A stretch of 34,416 nucleotides of DNA from Thermoanaerobacterales bacterium UBA4880 (GTDB lineage: Bacteria; Bacillota; Thermoanaerobacteria; Thermoanaerobacterales; UBA4877). Below are positions 15,984 through 23,936 of this stretch, piece by piece. Where the stretch lies: NCBI GenBank assembly GCA_002399285.1, contig DHDI01000003.1:20629-55044 (forward strand). Direction: 5' to 3'. The position numbers and the translations under genes are program-made. The first letter of the stretch is position 1. Each line of letters begins with the position of its first letter. A model generated the notes under the pieces. That model did no database searches. It was not told where the DNA came from and saw only the letters and a list, made by a program, of their open reading frames with translations.

Positions 15984-16463
15984 CTATTTCACATATATGT
16001 TCCGTGCTCCTTCCGCTCTGAGCTGTTTTGCTGCATCATCCACCTTCTGCCGTGTGGACTCTACGGATACTATGGCGCCGCCGGACTTTATGTCCTGCTC
16101 ATACTGCTGTGCCTGCTCCGCCGGGATTCCCCAATCGACCAGGCTGCCTACTATACCTCCGCCCACGGCGCCGGTAACGGTTGCGGCCAACGGGCCCAGG
16201 GCGACTATGGGGCCGATACCCGGGATCATCAGTGCGCCGGCGCTGGCGGCCAGGCCTGTGATTCCACCCAACACTCCTCCCGTCGTCATGCCGGAGCTCA
16301 AACTGTTGCCGCCGCTGTTGTCATTATTGCCCTGTCCCTTTTCACCCTTTGCGATCACGGACATTTCGTTGTCGGTCAGGCCCTTGGAACGCATATCCCT
16401 AATGGCCTTTTCGGCCGCGTCCGGCGACGAGAATGAACCTATTACTTTAGCTTTATCCGCCAT
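15984..16463 (-). CDS. YflT-like general stress protein with glycine-rich core
   Basis: A 159-residue protein. The N-terminal domain (about 5-40: VIGSFSSPDAAEKAIRDM, then MSVIAK) resembles the YflT/heat-induced stress protein domain. The middle (about 50-115) is very rich in Gly, Ala and Ser, with short hydrophobic stretches like a glycine-zipper membrane segment. The C-terminal part (AIVSVES, then AAKQLRAEGARNIYVK) is a compact alpha/beta end. AAAGGAGGG precedes the ATG. It is a single gene, divergent from plsC and ending next to the palindromic element. Function unknown; stress or envelope association is inferred from the family. Confidence 0.75.
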   Translation of the reverse strand: MADKAKVIGSFSSPDAAEKAIRDMRSKGLTDNEMSVIAKGEKGQGNNDNSGGNSLSSGMTTGGVLGGITGLAASAGALMIPGIGPIVALGPLAATVTGAVGGGIVGSLVDWGIPAEQAQQYEQDIKSGGAIVSVESTRQKVDDAAKQLRAEGARNIYVK

Positions 16464-16554
16464 GTAAAAACCCTCCTTTTTTCTTAGATCACTATATATT
16501 CTTCACAATTTGTTGTAAAATATGTATATAATAATTGATTATAAAGGGGCGGCA

Positions 16555-17154
16555 ATGTTTTATACAATTTTTAAGCATATTTGTCATGTGGTTTTTAAGA
16601 TCCTTTTTAGGATAAAATATGAAGGGGAAGACAATATACCCAAGGAAGGGGCCTGTATTATTGCCAGTAACCACAGGAGCACACTGGATCCCTTTTTCAT
16701 ATTTGCAGGCTCAAAAAGGAAGATCATCTTTCTGGCCAACCGGTATCTCTTTGACATCCCGATAATAGGAGCATTAATAAATAAACTGGATGCCATACCT
16801 CTTAACAAGGACAAGGGGGATATAGGAGCGCTTAAGGCAGCTTTAAAGACACTGGAGTCCGGTGGTATAATAGGTATATTCCCCGAAGGCGGAATAAAGC
16901 AGGAGGATAATGCCGGTATAGAAGAGGGGGTATTGTTTTTGGCAAGAATGACAAGAGCGCCTATCGTACTGTGCAGCATAGAGGGCAGTGACAGAGCGCT
17001 GCCCGTGGGGAAATATATACCCAGGATGAGAAAAGTGACGGTACGCTTTTTAAAATGTCTGGAAAGCACCGGCATAACAAAGGACAATTATGACAAATAC
17101 AAAAAAATAATATATATGTATATAAACAATATACAGGAGGCAGAGGATGTATAA
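16555..17154 (+). CDS. plsC: 1-acyl-sn-glycerol-3-phosphate acyltransferase
   Basis: A 199-residue PlsC-type enzyme that acylates lysophosphatidic acid in phospholipid synthesis at the inner membrane. The catalytic HX4D motif is NHRSTLDP, and the substrate motif FPEGG is present. ATG 16555 has AAAGGGG about 6 bases upstream; the in-frame ATG 16522 lies near the likely promoter and lacks a ribosome site. The last codons overlap the next gene by 8 bases, so the two are coupled. Confidence 0.88.
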   Translation: MFYTIFKHICHVVFKILFRIKYEGEDNIPKEGACIIASNHRSTLDPFFIFAGSKRKIIFLANRYLFDIPIIGALINKLDAIPLNKDKGDIGALKAALKTLESGGIIGIFPEGGIKQEDNAGIEEGVLFLARMTRAPIVLCSIEGSDRALPVGKYIPRMRKVTVRFLKCLESTGITKDNYDKYKKIIYMYINNIQEAEDV

Positions 17155-18001
17155 AAAAACGGCACTTGTACTCGGAGGAGGAGGGGCCAGGGGTTATGCC
17201 CATATTGGCGTCATAAAGGCATTGGAGGAGGCAGGCATAGGAATAGATATGATCGTCGGTACCAGCATAGGGGCCATAGTCGGCGCGGGGTATGCCTCAG
17301 GTCTCACAGTTGAAGAACTGGAATCCGTTGCAGGCTCCATGACCATGAGGAAATTCATAGAATTGATGGATATATCCGTTTCTTCTCAGGGTCTTATAAA
17401 GGGGAAAGGTATCAGCGATTTTTTGCGGCAGACGGTTAAAAAGCAAAGTTTTGAAGAACTCAACTTACCGTTTTATACGGTTTCCACAAATATACTGACG
17501 GGAGAAAAGATCGTAATAGGCGAAGGTGATCTCATCAATGCCGTAATGGCGAGCATGGCTATACCGGGTCTGTTCACGCCCATACGCTATGAGGACAAGA
17601 TTTTGGTCGACGGGACCTTGGTGGACTTTTTACCCATAAAGGTCGCCATTCAAAATGGCGCCGAAAACGTAATCGCGGTAAACGTATCATCGGACGTTGA
17701 CGGAATGTCCTCGCTGAGTAAAATATACAGCTATGTCCGAGGAGCCCTGGATAAGGTGGAGATCGCTGCAATACCACAAAATTTCAAGGGAGTGCTTGAC
17801 AGACATCAAAACGCGCTGTATTTTACAGTCAAGGCCCTTGAAATAATGAATACGAAAAAACAGAGTATACAGCGCGCGCCGAACGTAATTATGCTGACAC
17901 CTTCGGTGAAGGACATAAGATGGTATAACTTCCACAAATCAAAAGAGGGTATCGAGGCAGGATATGAAGCCGCCTCCGGAATGATAGATAATTATAATTA
18001 G
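17147..18001 (+). CDS. Patatin-like phospholipase
   Basis: A 284-residue Ser-Asp dyad lipase of the patatin/RssA type. It has the oxyanion loop GGGGARGYAHIG (10-21), the nucleophile elbow GTSIG with Ser40, and the DG dyad in VDGTLVDFLP (Asp155). No signal peptide is seen, so it is probably cytosolic or membrane-associated. It overlaps plsC by 8 bases, pairing an acyl-adding with an acyl-removing enzyme; this may remodel phospholipids. AGGAGG precedes the ATG inside the end of plsC. Confidence 0.88.
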   Translation: MYKKTALVLGGGGARGYAHIGVIKALEEAGIGIDMIVGTSIGAIVGAGYASGLTVEELESVAGSMTMRKFIELMDISVSSQGLIKGKGISDFLRQTVKKQSFEELNLPFYTVSTNILTGEKIVIGEGDLINAVMASMAIPGLFTPIRYEDKILVDGTLVDFLPIKVAIQNGAENVIAVNVSSDVDGMSSLSKIYSYVRGALDKVEIAAIPQNFKGVLDRHQNALYFTVKALEIMNTKKQSIQRAPNVIMLTPSVKDIRWYNFHKSKEGIEAGYEAASGMIDNYN

Positions 18002-18032
18002 GGGAAATATATAACCGGTCAAATGTGTGTGC

Positions 18033-18061
18033 TTGAAAAAAAACGGATCCTGTGTTATAGT
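18033..18061 (+). promoter_or_regulatory. tRNA-Arg promoter
   Basis: TTGAAA (18033-18038), 17-base spacer, TATAGT (18056-18061), ending 16 bases before the mature tRNA. Confidence 0.75.
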
Positions 18062-18077
18062 AGTAATGTTATAAGAT

Positions 18078-18154
18078 GCGCCCATAGCTCAGCTGGATAG
18101 AGTTACTGACTACGAATCAGGAGGTCGTGGGTTCGAATCCCTCTGGGCGCACCA
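18078..18154 (+). tRNA. tRNA-Arg (anticodon ACG)
   Basis: A 77-base gene including the encoded CCA. The acceptor stem GCGCCCA/TGGGCGC is perfect, the anticodon loop is CTACGAA with ACG (first base expected to be edited to inosine), and the T loop is TTCGAAT. Oddities: the D stem has a G-T pair (GCTC/GAGT), the anticodon stem opens with an A-G mismatch (ACTGA/TCAGG) and the T stem holds a T-T mismatch (GTGGG/CCCTC). It is probably still functional, given its intact promoter and terminator. Confidence 0.93.
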
Positions 18155-18208
18155 GGTATTATCTTATTATTTGTAAATATTCATATATGAGTTATATATG
18201 TAAATCAA

Positions 18209-18231
18209 TGGAGCTATTGCTCCACTTTTTT
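18209..18231 (+). terminator. Rho-independent terminator of the tRNA unit
   Basis: TGGAGC (18209-18214), loop TATT, GCTCCA (18219-18224), C, TTTTTT. Confidence 0.85.
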
Positions 18232-18462
18232 GTTGCATTTATAGGAATTTCGGAGCAATGACAATAAAATATAACTGTTCTTACCAACAAGTGACCAGCA
18301 TTGCAAAATATAATGTATGCCAGCAAATAATAGAAGCTTGCTATCTACTTGATTGAGTTTAAACACTATATATTTCTCTAAATTTTTTGATCTACCATTC
18401 TATTACCTTCATATAAGCAATAAAATTTCAATGGTATTCATATTGGAAATTCTCCAAATAGA
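18232..18462. other. AT-rich gap without a gene
   Basis: Between the tRNA terminator and the end of the minus-strand OLD gene. No ribosome site with an open frame, no repeat of the tRNA 3' end and no clear terminator were seen. The composition falls sharply towards A+T compared with the genes before the tRNA, which marks the edge of the island-like stretch. Confidence 0.5.
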
Positions 18463-19662
18463 TTAAAAAGATGATATCGCTTTGACACACTCTGCCAATG
18501 CATTAGGTATATCTTCCAAACTGGCTTCTACTACTGCTTGGCGATAGGTTTGTAGATTTTTATCATCCCGCAAAATACCACCATTTGAAGATAAAGCATT
18601 ACAAAAGCTTGTCCACTTCTCCAATTCTTTTTCAATATCATCAATCCAAATCGTAAATTTGTTCGTGATAACAGAAGGATCATGATATGAGTATGGCAGT
18701 TTTCCTACTATTGGAGTAGCTGAGGAAGGTAGCCAAGCTATTACTTTTTCTGTACTGTTTTTCTTGGAAGCATCAGCTTTCCTCTGCTTTGCCGGATCAT
18801 TCGGATATTTCCTTGCTGCACCTAGTGAATCACCATCGACAACAATGTATGTCGGAGTGCCTAAAGACTCTAGAATTAAATATGGTATTTGCAAGTCTTC
18901 TTTGCCGGACATCTCTAATATCGAGATTCCCTTGCAATCAAAGGGTATACCCATCTTTTCGGAAATCGCTTCCAAAACGACCTTATCTGTACCCCCTTCT
19001 ACCAAGGCAACTTTATCAGAAAAAAAGCCTTCAGAGAACGTAGTAGGTAAATGCATTTCAACTATTTTTTTAATTCTTTCCTCCGATATTGAGCTTTTTG
19101 TGGCTATTCCGGAAATGGTAGTATACTTACTGGTAGAATAACCATCAGTTAATGAAAAACGTCTGATTGATTCAAATTGTTTTGGTTGGACAAAATAAGG
19201 GCTGTGTGTAGCGATTATGACCTGAGCATTTGCTTGAGTGGATAGCCCATAAAGAATTCTTCCAAATGCACGTGCACGCACTGGATGCTGATATATTTCT
19301 GGTTCTTCAATACAGATTATAATTGCTGGTAGTTTCTCCAATATTTCATCCAGTTTTACTTTAGCCTCATCACCACTTAATCCCTCTTCTGGAGTATATG
19401 TACCTTCAATGAATTTCTTGTCGGGGATTAATGACTCAAACATTGTAATCATAACAGCACGCTGTACGCCATCGCCTTGCTTAGAAATATCTCGTTGGCT
19501 ACCATCGATAGTGATTTTGGTGCTTATCTCCGGAGATGGATTAGGTATCCAATCCGGAATGGTGGTGCCAAATTCAACAGATGCTGATGGAATAAGTCGG
19601 GTCAATCTATCATTTACGCGGTCTGATTGTAACCTTGTTGAAGCGTTTATTGCTGATTGCAT
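18463..19662 (-). CDS. OLD-family nuclease, C-terminal half (broken gene)
   Basis: The 399 residues carry the rest of an ABC-type ATPase and a nuclease domain. Seen are the signature-like SKQGDGVQRAV (60-70), Walker B IIICIEEPE (114-122), the ATHSPYF switch histidine (His153) and a TOPRIM domain with LVEGGTD (Glu222) and VVDGD (Asp276/Asp278). It has no ribosome site of its own: its frame continues the 19610-20470 fragment after a one-base shift in the 19610-19662 overlap. Together they would make about 670 residues, a normal OLD size. OLD nucleases serve in phage defence, alone or with a UvrD-like helicase (Gabija); no helicase is present here. Confidence 0.75.
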   Translation of the reverse strand: MQSAINASTRLQSDRVNDRLTRLIPSASVEFGTTIPDWIPNPSPEISTKITIDGSQRDISKQGDGVQRAVMITMFESLIPDKKFIEGTYTPEEGLSGDEAKVKLDEILEKLPAIIICIEEPEIYQHPVRARAFGRILYGLSTQANAQVIIATHSPYFVQPKQFESIRRFSLTDGYSTSKYTTISGIATKSSISEERIKKIVEMHLPTTFSEGFFSDKVALVEGGTDKVVLEAISEKMGIPFDCKGISILEMSGKEDLQIPYLILESLGTPTYIVVDGDSLGAARKYPNDPAKQRKADASKKNSTEKVIAWLPSSATPIVGKLPYSYHDPSVITNKFTIWIDDIEKELEKWTSFCNALSSNGGILRDDKNLQTYRQAVVEASLEDIPNALAECVKAISSF

Positions 19663-20470
19663 AGTCGTTTGTTAGCTCATCAATTATGCCTTTATTTTTT
19701 TGTATCCACGTCTGCTTAGCGGCTGCACTCGCATTATTCATTAAATTTCCTATAAGAGCATTGAGAGTTGAGCCTTTCTTATTTGAAGTAATATCTGAGG
19801 TCATATCACACGATGCTGGTACTAGTACTAAAGTTATACATTCTTGTAGAACATTTTGCCCGTTAAATCCAAACATATGACTTGCATCGGCATCATTTAT
19901 TTGCACTAACTGTATAGCATTGTTTGGATCGTCTTCCCAAGATTGTAAGGCGGCGAAGACCTCATCCTTGGATGGTGACAAACCCAAATCGGGTAGACTT
20001 GGTATCTCCACTTTTTTGTCCCGATATGCAGGACGTATGTCGGTCACACGAGTCATTGAACGAATATCAGAAAAGCCAGGCCCTTGAAGAGCATTGCCAA
20101 CGTATTTCTCTTTATTATCACTTAAGCGCCAACTCTTACTAAAAACTGCAGTTTGTCCTTTGCCATACGATTGCAAAATTTCGTGATCTCGAGTTGATAA
20201 CTCATCGAAAGCTACTGTTACACGAACAGTATCCAAATCAGGATTAGCTTCAATTTCTTCACTAGAATGAATAGACATTCCTTCATCGTTCAGATAGTCG
20301 TATATATCAGATGCATCTAAGGTACGACCATTAAAAAACCAATCCAATGCATACAATACTGAAAACTTGCCAGCTCCATTTGGGCCTATAAAAATTGAAT
20401 AATCATTCAGGTCGACCTCGAAGTCTCTTAAAGAATGATAATTGTAAATATGAATCTTTGAGATTTTCAT
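19610..20470 (-). CDS. OLD-family nuclease, N-terminal ATPase half (broken gene)
   Basis: The 286 residues begin MKISKIHIYNYHSLRDFEVD, the usual SMC/OLD ATPase entry. Walker A reads GPNGAGKFS (29-37), so the Ser/Thr that should follow the lysine is Phe36 (codon TTT, one transition away from TCT). The frame ends in VTIRPRK after a shift, while the correct continuation lies one base over in the C-terminal fragment. ATG 20470 is preferred, with GAGG 9 bases upstream. With a damaged ATP site and a frameshift it is most likely a decaying gene, unless the two changes are sequencing errors. Confidence 0.75.
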   Translation of the reverse strand: MKISKIHIYNYHSLRDFEVDLNDYSIFIGPNGAGKFSVLYALDWFFNGRTLDASDIYDYLNDEGMSIHSSEEIEANPDLDTVRVTVAFDELSTRDHEILQSYGKGQTAVFSKSWRLSDNKEKYVGNALQGPGFSDIRSMTRVTDIRPAYRDKKVEIPSLPDLGLSPSKDEVFAALQSWEDDPNNAIQLVQINDADASHMFGFNGQNVLQECITLVLVPASCDMTSDITSNKKGSTLNALIGNLMNNASAAAKQTWIQKNKGIIDELTNDYAISNKRFNKVTIRPRK

Positions 20471-20666
20471 TTCTATCATCCTCAATCCTATAATTAGTAA
20501 TAATTAATGAACCTTATAAGGGAGCACTGCATCATGATAATTAATTTCATTAACGCTGCTATCACCTGTAACATCTTTCAATATAGAGAATTAATCTACA
20601 CCATTTCAAATTGAAAGAAGGATAAGTGGATTAGCTACATAATAATATTATTCTCCTGCGAGATTA

Positions 20667-20885
20667 TCAATCATATAGGTATTTTACATTTTTATTGATA
20701 AATGAATTCAATCCATTTCCACTTTTGGCCAGTTCTTTCATTGTTTCAACATTAGCCCTACCAGCTTTTTGATATGAGTAACGATATGTCCTCGATGTGC
20801 TCTTAAACTGTACGTCAATGTAATCGACGCCAAGATTATAGGCAAGTACCCCGGAATCTCCATCAACATCGTGATAGGCAATCAT
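20667..20885 (-). CDS. Small KTSC-like protein
   Basis: A 72-residue protein with a beta-strand pattern (VLAYNLGVDYIDVQF, then TYRYSY) and a C-terminal FINKNVKYLYD. This is reminiscent of KTSC domains, small domains often linked to lysyl-tRNA synthetase-like or phage proteins. ATG 20885 is chosen because AAAGGGG stands just before it; the frame also has an upstream TTG with no site. It lies 197 bases upstream of the OLD gene on the same strand, in the same AT-rich stretch. The family call is tentative and the function is unknown. Confidence 0.6.
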   Translation of the reverse strand: MIAYHDVDGDSGVLAYNLGVDYIDVQFKSTSRTYRYSYQKAGRANVETMKELAKSGNGLNSFINKNVKYLYD

Positions 20886-21447
20886 TTTTTTACCCCTTTC
20901 TGTTAATCCACTTATCAATTTTGGGTATCTTGTTATTTTAACTTCGTATAATTACTATGATATTCAATTAATCAGACTATCCTATATCCAATTATGACAC
21001 TCCATACACATAAATCAATATAAGTTGGCTGATTTCGATGAATTTTTCCCCAAATATATTTTTTTGCCCTTTCTCGTTTTTTACCTGTATACATAACTTT
21101 GTTGTTCTCCGCATGTTTCATCACATTTTCGTAAGGTGGGAGGTATACCTATGGAGCAAAGCATATTTCCGAAAGCGTTACTATAGGACTGCAGTATGTT
21201 CAATCGATTTTTCAAAGGTATTTGAGCGCAAATGAGCTTATTTTTTCGTACCGCCACTCCTTCATGTGTGGGAATTCAGAAAATAAGAATGCAAGCTTAC
21301 TCCCGACCGGATAAGATATGATTCCCTTATATGGAAGAATGTTGTACAATAAAATGAAGATGGTTTTCCTGCATGATTTGAGAGGTATACTCTGTTGTTT
21401 TATAGATTTGCTGAGAAGGGATATATAAAAACAAGGAGGATATGTAT
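20886..21447. other. AT-rich 560-base gap
   Basis: No convincing gene. A 65-codon frame at 21038-21235 (+) is rich in Phe, His and Arg, lacks a ribosome site and looks spurious. GGGAGGT followed by ATG 21151 opens only 11 codons. The right part must hold the promoter of the DUF4177-like gene, but no clear -35/-10 pair could be fixed. Confidence 0.5.
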
Positions 21448-21645
21448 ATGGAGAAGTTTGAATATAAGACGTTGTTTACCGATGCCAAGGGAGTGTTCGG
21501 GGGTAAAGTTGATCAAAGTGCATACCAAAGCGAACTGAATGAATTGGGCTCCCAGGGGTGGGAACTGGTAAACGCGGTTGCCGCCGCCCAAAGTTACGGC
21601 AGCACAAGATGGATAATCTCCGTCTTAAAGCGCAGGATACAATAA
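21448..21645 (+). CDS. DUF4177-like small protein
   Basis: A 65-residue protein beginning MEKFEYKTLF, with the pattern LNELGSQGWELVNAVAA and a C-terminal strand WIISVLKRRIQ. This layout fits the DUF4177 family, small single-domain proteins of unknown function. ATG 21448 lies 8 bases after AAGGAGG; an in-frame ATG at 21442 is too close. A terminator shared with the convergent pfp gene follows. Confidence 0.8.
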   Translation: MEKFEYKTLFTDAKGVFGGKVDQSAYQSELNELGSQGWELVNAVAAAQSYGSTRWIISVLKRRIQ

Positions 21646-21678
21646 ATAAATCAAGAGTATCGGTATAATAAAAACAAA

Positions 21679-21728
21679 AAGCCAAGGGATTGGTTCAAGT
21701 ATTACCTCTCCCTTGCTTTATTTATTTA
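21679..21728. terminator. Bidirectional terminator between DUF4177 gene and pfp
   Basis: CAAGGGA (21683-21689) pairs with TCCCTTG (21709-21715) across a 19-base loop. On the minus strand it is followed by GGCTTTTTGTTTTTATT, a good tail for pfp; on the plus strand by CTTTATTTATTT. Confidence 0.7.
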
Positions 21729-21729
21729 A

Positions 21730-22956
21730 TCACAACAGACTCTGTACGGGCATACCGTTTTTATATTGCACATTTACTTCTCCAATGATCAAGGGTCTTA
21801 AGTAATCGATCATTTGGTCAGTCACATCATTACCCTGTGGCGCGATCCATTCATTTGGTATTTTCTTTTCCTTGTTTGCCGCCAGAGAGACCGGGACTGA
21901 AGAATACCGGATCTCATAGGGATCATTGCCTTGCCTTATCAGGCAGGTCATTTCTCCGCTATGCCCCTCAAGGGCGCACTGGACCGCTTTCTGTCCCAAC
22001 AGGTAGGATTCGGTAAGATCCGTCTGACTCGCGATATGAGATGCGCAGCGCTGTAAGAGATTGAGCTCTATACAGCGTACTTTGCATCCGATCTCTTGCC
22101 TGACTAAATCCTCAAGTACCCGGCCGGCACCTGCAATGCATCTGTGTCCGAAGCTATCCTCGGTGTCATGCTGAAATTGCTGTGATAAGTAAAGGCCGTT
22201 TTGATCCCTTATTCCTTCACTGACAGCAGCGATCACCTTGGATGTTTTTTCATATCGCTGCCTGACGTCCCTGATAAAATCATCTACAGAAAAAGGCCTT
22301 TCGCACAGGTAAATAAAATCGGGACCGCCGTTTCTATTGTTTAAGCGTGCCAGGGACGCTGCCGCCGTAAGCCAGCCGGTATCTCTGCCCATCGTTTCAA
22401 CGATCAATACTCCGGGAACAGAGTAAGATGATACGTCTCTTTCCAATTCGCTGAAGGCCGTCGCAATAAATTTAGCTGCCGATCCAAATCCAGGGCAGTG
22501 ATCCGTTTGCATCAGGTCGTTGTCGATGGTCTTTGGCACTCCCACAATATGAATATCGGCGACATGATTTTCCCGGAAATATGATGATATTTTCTGAACG
22601 GTATCCATAGAATCATTTCCGCCGATGTAGATGAAACAGGTAATATGATTTTGTCTCAGTGTCTCGGTTATTTTTTCGTATGTTGCTTGATCTTGCCGGG
22701 ACTCTTTCAGCCTATACCGGCAGGAGCCCAGAGCAGATGCGGGAGTATAGAAGAGATCGCGCAGGGCTGCCGGATCTTCCGACAGACTATCCAAGTTGAG
22801 AAGTTCATGATTCAGTACCCCTTCGATCCCATGATGCGAGCCGAAAATATGATCGATCTTTCCACTGGATTTTGCCGCCCTTAATATGCCGGTCAATGCC
22901 GCATTGATTGCAGCGGTCGGCCCTCCCGACTGTGCGACCAACAGATTATTTTGCAT
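21730..22956 (-). CDS. pfp: 6-phosphofructokinase, pyrophosphate-type
   Basis: The 408-residue product phosphorylates fructose-6-phosphate to fructose-1,6-bisphosphate. Family motifs: SGGPTAAIN (10-18), GGNDSMDT (112-119), PKTIDNDL (141-148) and GFGSAAK. The second Asp in GGND and the Lys in PKTIDND replace the GGDG/PGTIDND of ATP enzymes and mark PPi use, as known for this clade. ATG 22956 has GTGAGG 6 bases before it. It follows deoC by 16 bases and shares the deoC promoter, which has the same operator type as the PTS operon. It would thus receive the fructose-6-phosphate made by ManA and the AlsE-like epimerase. Confidence 0.88.
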   Translation of the reverse strand: MQNNLLVAQSGGPTAAINAALTGILRAAKSSGKIDHIFGSHHGIEGVLNHELLNLDSLSEDPAALRDLFYTPASALGSCRYRLKESRQDQATYEKITETLRQNHITCFIYIGGNDSMDTVQKISSYFRENHVADIHIVGVPKTIDNDLMQTDHCPGFGSAAKFIATAFSELERDVSSYSVPGVLIVETMGRDTGWLTAAASLARLNNRNGGPDFIYLCERPFSVDDFIRDVRQRYEKTSKVIAAVSEGIRDQNGLYLSQQFQHDTEDSFGHRCIAGAGRVLEDLVRQEIGCKVRCIELNLLQRCASHIASQTDLTESYLLGQKAVQCALEGHSGEMTCLIRQGNDPYEIRYSSVPVSLAANKEKKIPNEWIAPQGNDVTDQMIDYLRPLIIGEVNVQYKNGMPVQSLL

Positions 22957-22972
22957 ATTCTGCCTCACTTCT

Positions 22973-23674
22973 TTACTTCTGCAGGCCCAGTACGATCGAA
23001 GTGGAATGATATCCGATGCCCATGCGGTCGATACCCATATCGATCAATTGTAGAAAATGCTCGCGCGTGCGGATGCAGCCTGACCCTTTGACTTTTATTT
23101 TACCCTTGCCGGCATCCATCATGATCTTTACTACTTCCGCAGTTGCGCCGACGTTGGCGGCACCCGTAAAGAAACCGGTCGAGGATTTAACGAAGTCGGC
23201 TCCGGCTGCAACGGCGCATTCAGTGCCTGCTTTGATCTGCTCTTCATTCAAGGCATCGGTCTCGATGATGACTTTGACACTAGTGCCGTATTGATGGCAG
23301 ACATCCACAACCTCCTTTATATCCTCAGTGACAAAATCGTAATTTCCGCTGCGCAATTGGCCGTAGTTTGAAACAACGTCCAAATCCTGAATTTTATATT
23401 TGCTGCAATACTCTTTTGCCTGCATAACTTTGGATTCCGTGGTGGATAAACCAAAGGGGAAGTCACAGACTACGCATAGGCCCGTATCGGTGCCGGCAAC
23501 CATTTTTGACACCATATCCAGATAAGCAGGATTGATACAGACGGTGGCACAACCCAAATCAATACCCTCCTGCGTGTATTTACGGACGTCTTCCTGAGTA
23601 AACTCAGGTTTCAGCACCGCATGATCGATATACCGCGCCAACTCCTTAACAGTCATCTCATTTGCCGTTTTCAT
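22973..23674 (-). CDS. deoC: Deoxyribose-phosphate aldolase
   Basis: A class I aldolase that splits 2-deoxyribose-5-phosphate into acetaldehyde and glyceraldehyde-3-phosphate. The 233 residues fit. The Schiff-base lysine is in FVKSSTGF (Lys163), the second lysine in KVKGSGCIRT (Lys196) and the acid Asp99 in DLDVVSN. The segment around Asp99 reads VVSN instead of the common VIN-type, and GSGC replaces GSGG; both are minor. ATG 23674 (the second of two) is preferred, 9 bases after AAAGG. Its link to a glycoside regulon is unexpected, since no nucleoside gene is near; it may act on another 3-deoxy or short-chain sugar phosphate. Confidence 0.88.
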   Translation of the reverse strand: MKTANEMTVKELARYIDHAVLKPEFTQEDVRKYTQEGIDLGCATVCINPAYLDMVSKMVAGTDTGLCVVCDFPFGLSTTESKVMQAKEYCSKYKIQDLDVVSNYGQLRSGNYDFVTEDIKEVVDVCHQYGTSVKVIIETDALNEEQIKAGTECAVAAGADFVKSSTGFFTGAANVGATAEVVKIMMDAGKGKIKVKGSGCIRTREHFLQLIDMGIDRMGIGYHSTSIVLGLQK

Positions 23675-23724
23675 CGTAATCATCCTTTCAAACTATATTA
23701 CAATATCAAGTGATTATATATAAT

Positions 23725-23730
23725 ATTATA
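23725..23730 (-). promoter_or_regulatory. -10 box of the deoC-pfp promoter
   Basis: TATAAT on the minus strand, 51 bases before the deoC ATG. The sequence at the 17-base -35 position (ATCACC) is poor, as for activator-dependent promoters. Confidence 0.6.
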
Positions 23731-23764
23731 ACAAACAAATAGAAATAGGTGATCACTCAAATGA

Positions 23765-23780
23765 GGCACAACAATGTGCC
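23765..23780. promoter_or_regulatory. LicR/MtlR-type operator, deoC side
   Basis: GGCACAACAATGTGCC: 6-base arms GGCACA/TGTGCC with a 4-base centre. The core CACA-N4-TGTG matches what I recall for MtlR/LicR-type PRD activators. Its centre lies 42.5 bases from the -10 box of deoC-pfp, the same as site 26043-26058 to the PTS -10 box. Confidence 0.75.
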
Positions 23781-23936
23781 ATTCATTTTAAGGCTTTGAG
23801 TTTAACGTTATTTGATATGATCCTTATATGATAATAAATGCTGTTTATCATAATGTGAAATAACGCAAAATTAAATTATAGCTATTCATTAATATTTATA
23901 CTATAATAAACATAACTACCTATGGAGGGATATATT

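Noticed and set aside
15815..16021. Open frame of 68 codons across the palindromic element
   Set aside because: It lies on a self-complementary element, has no ribosome site and a Cys/His-rich, random-looking product.
18463..20885. A full Gabija defence system
   Set aside because: Only an OLD-type ATPase-TOPRIM protein is present; no UvrD-like helicase gene is adjacent.
21038..21235. 65-codon frame in the AT-rich gap
   Set aside because: No ribosome site, odd composition and no recognisable domain.
18155..21447. Attachment-site duplication of the tRNA 3' end
   Set aside because: No copy of the GGGCGCACCA end was found downstream, and no integrase gene is present.
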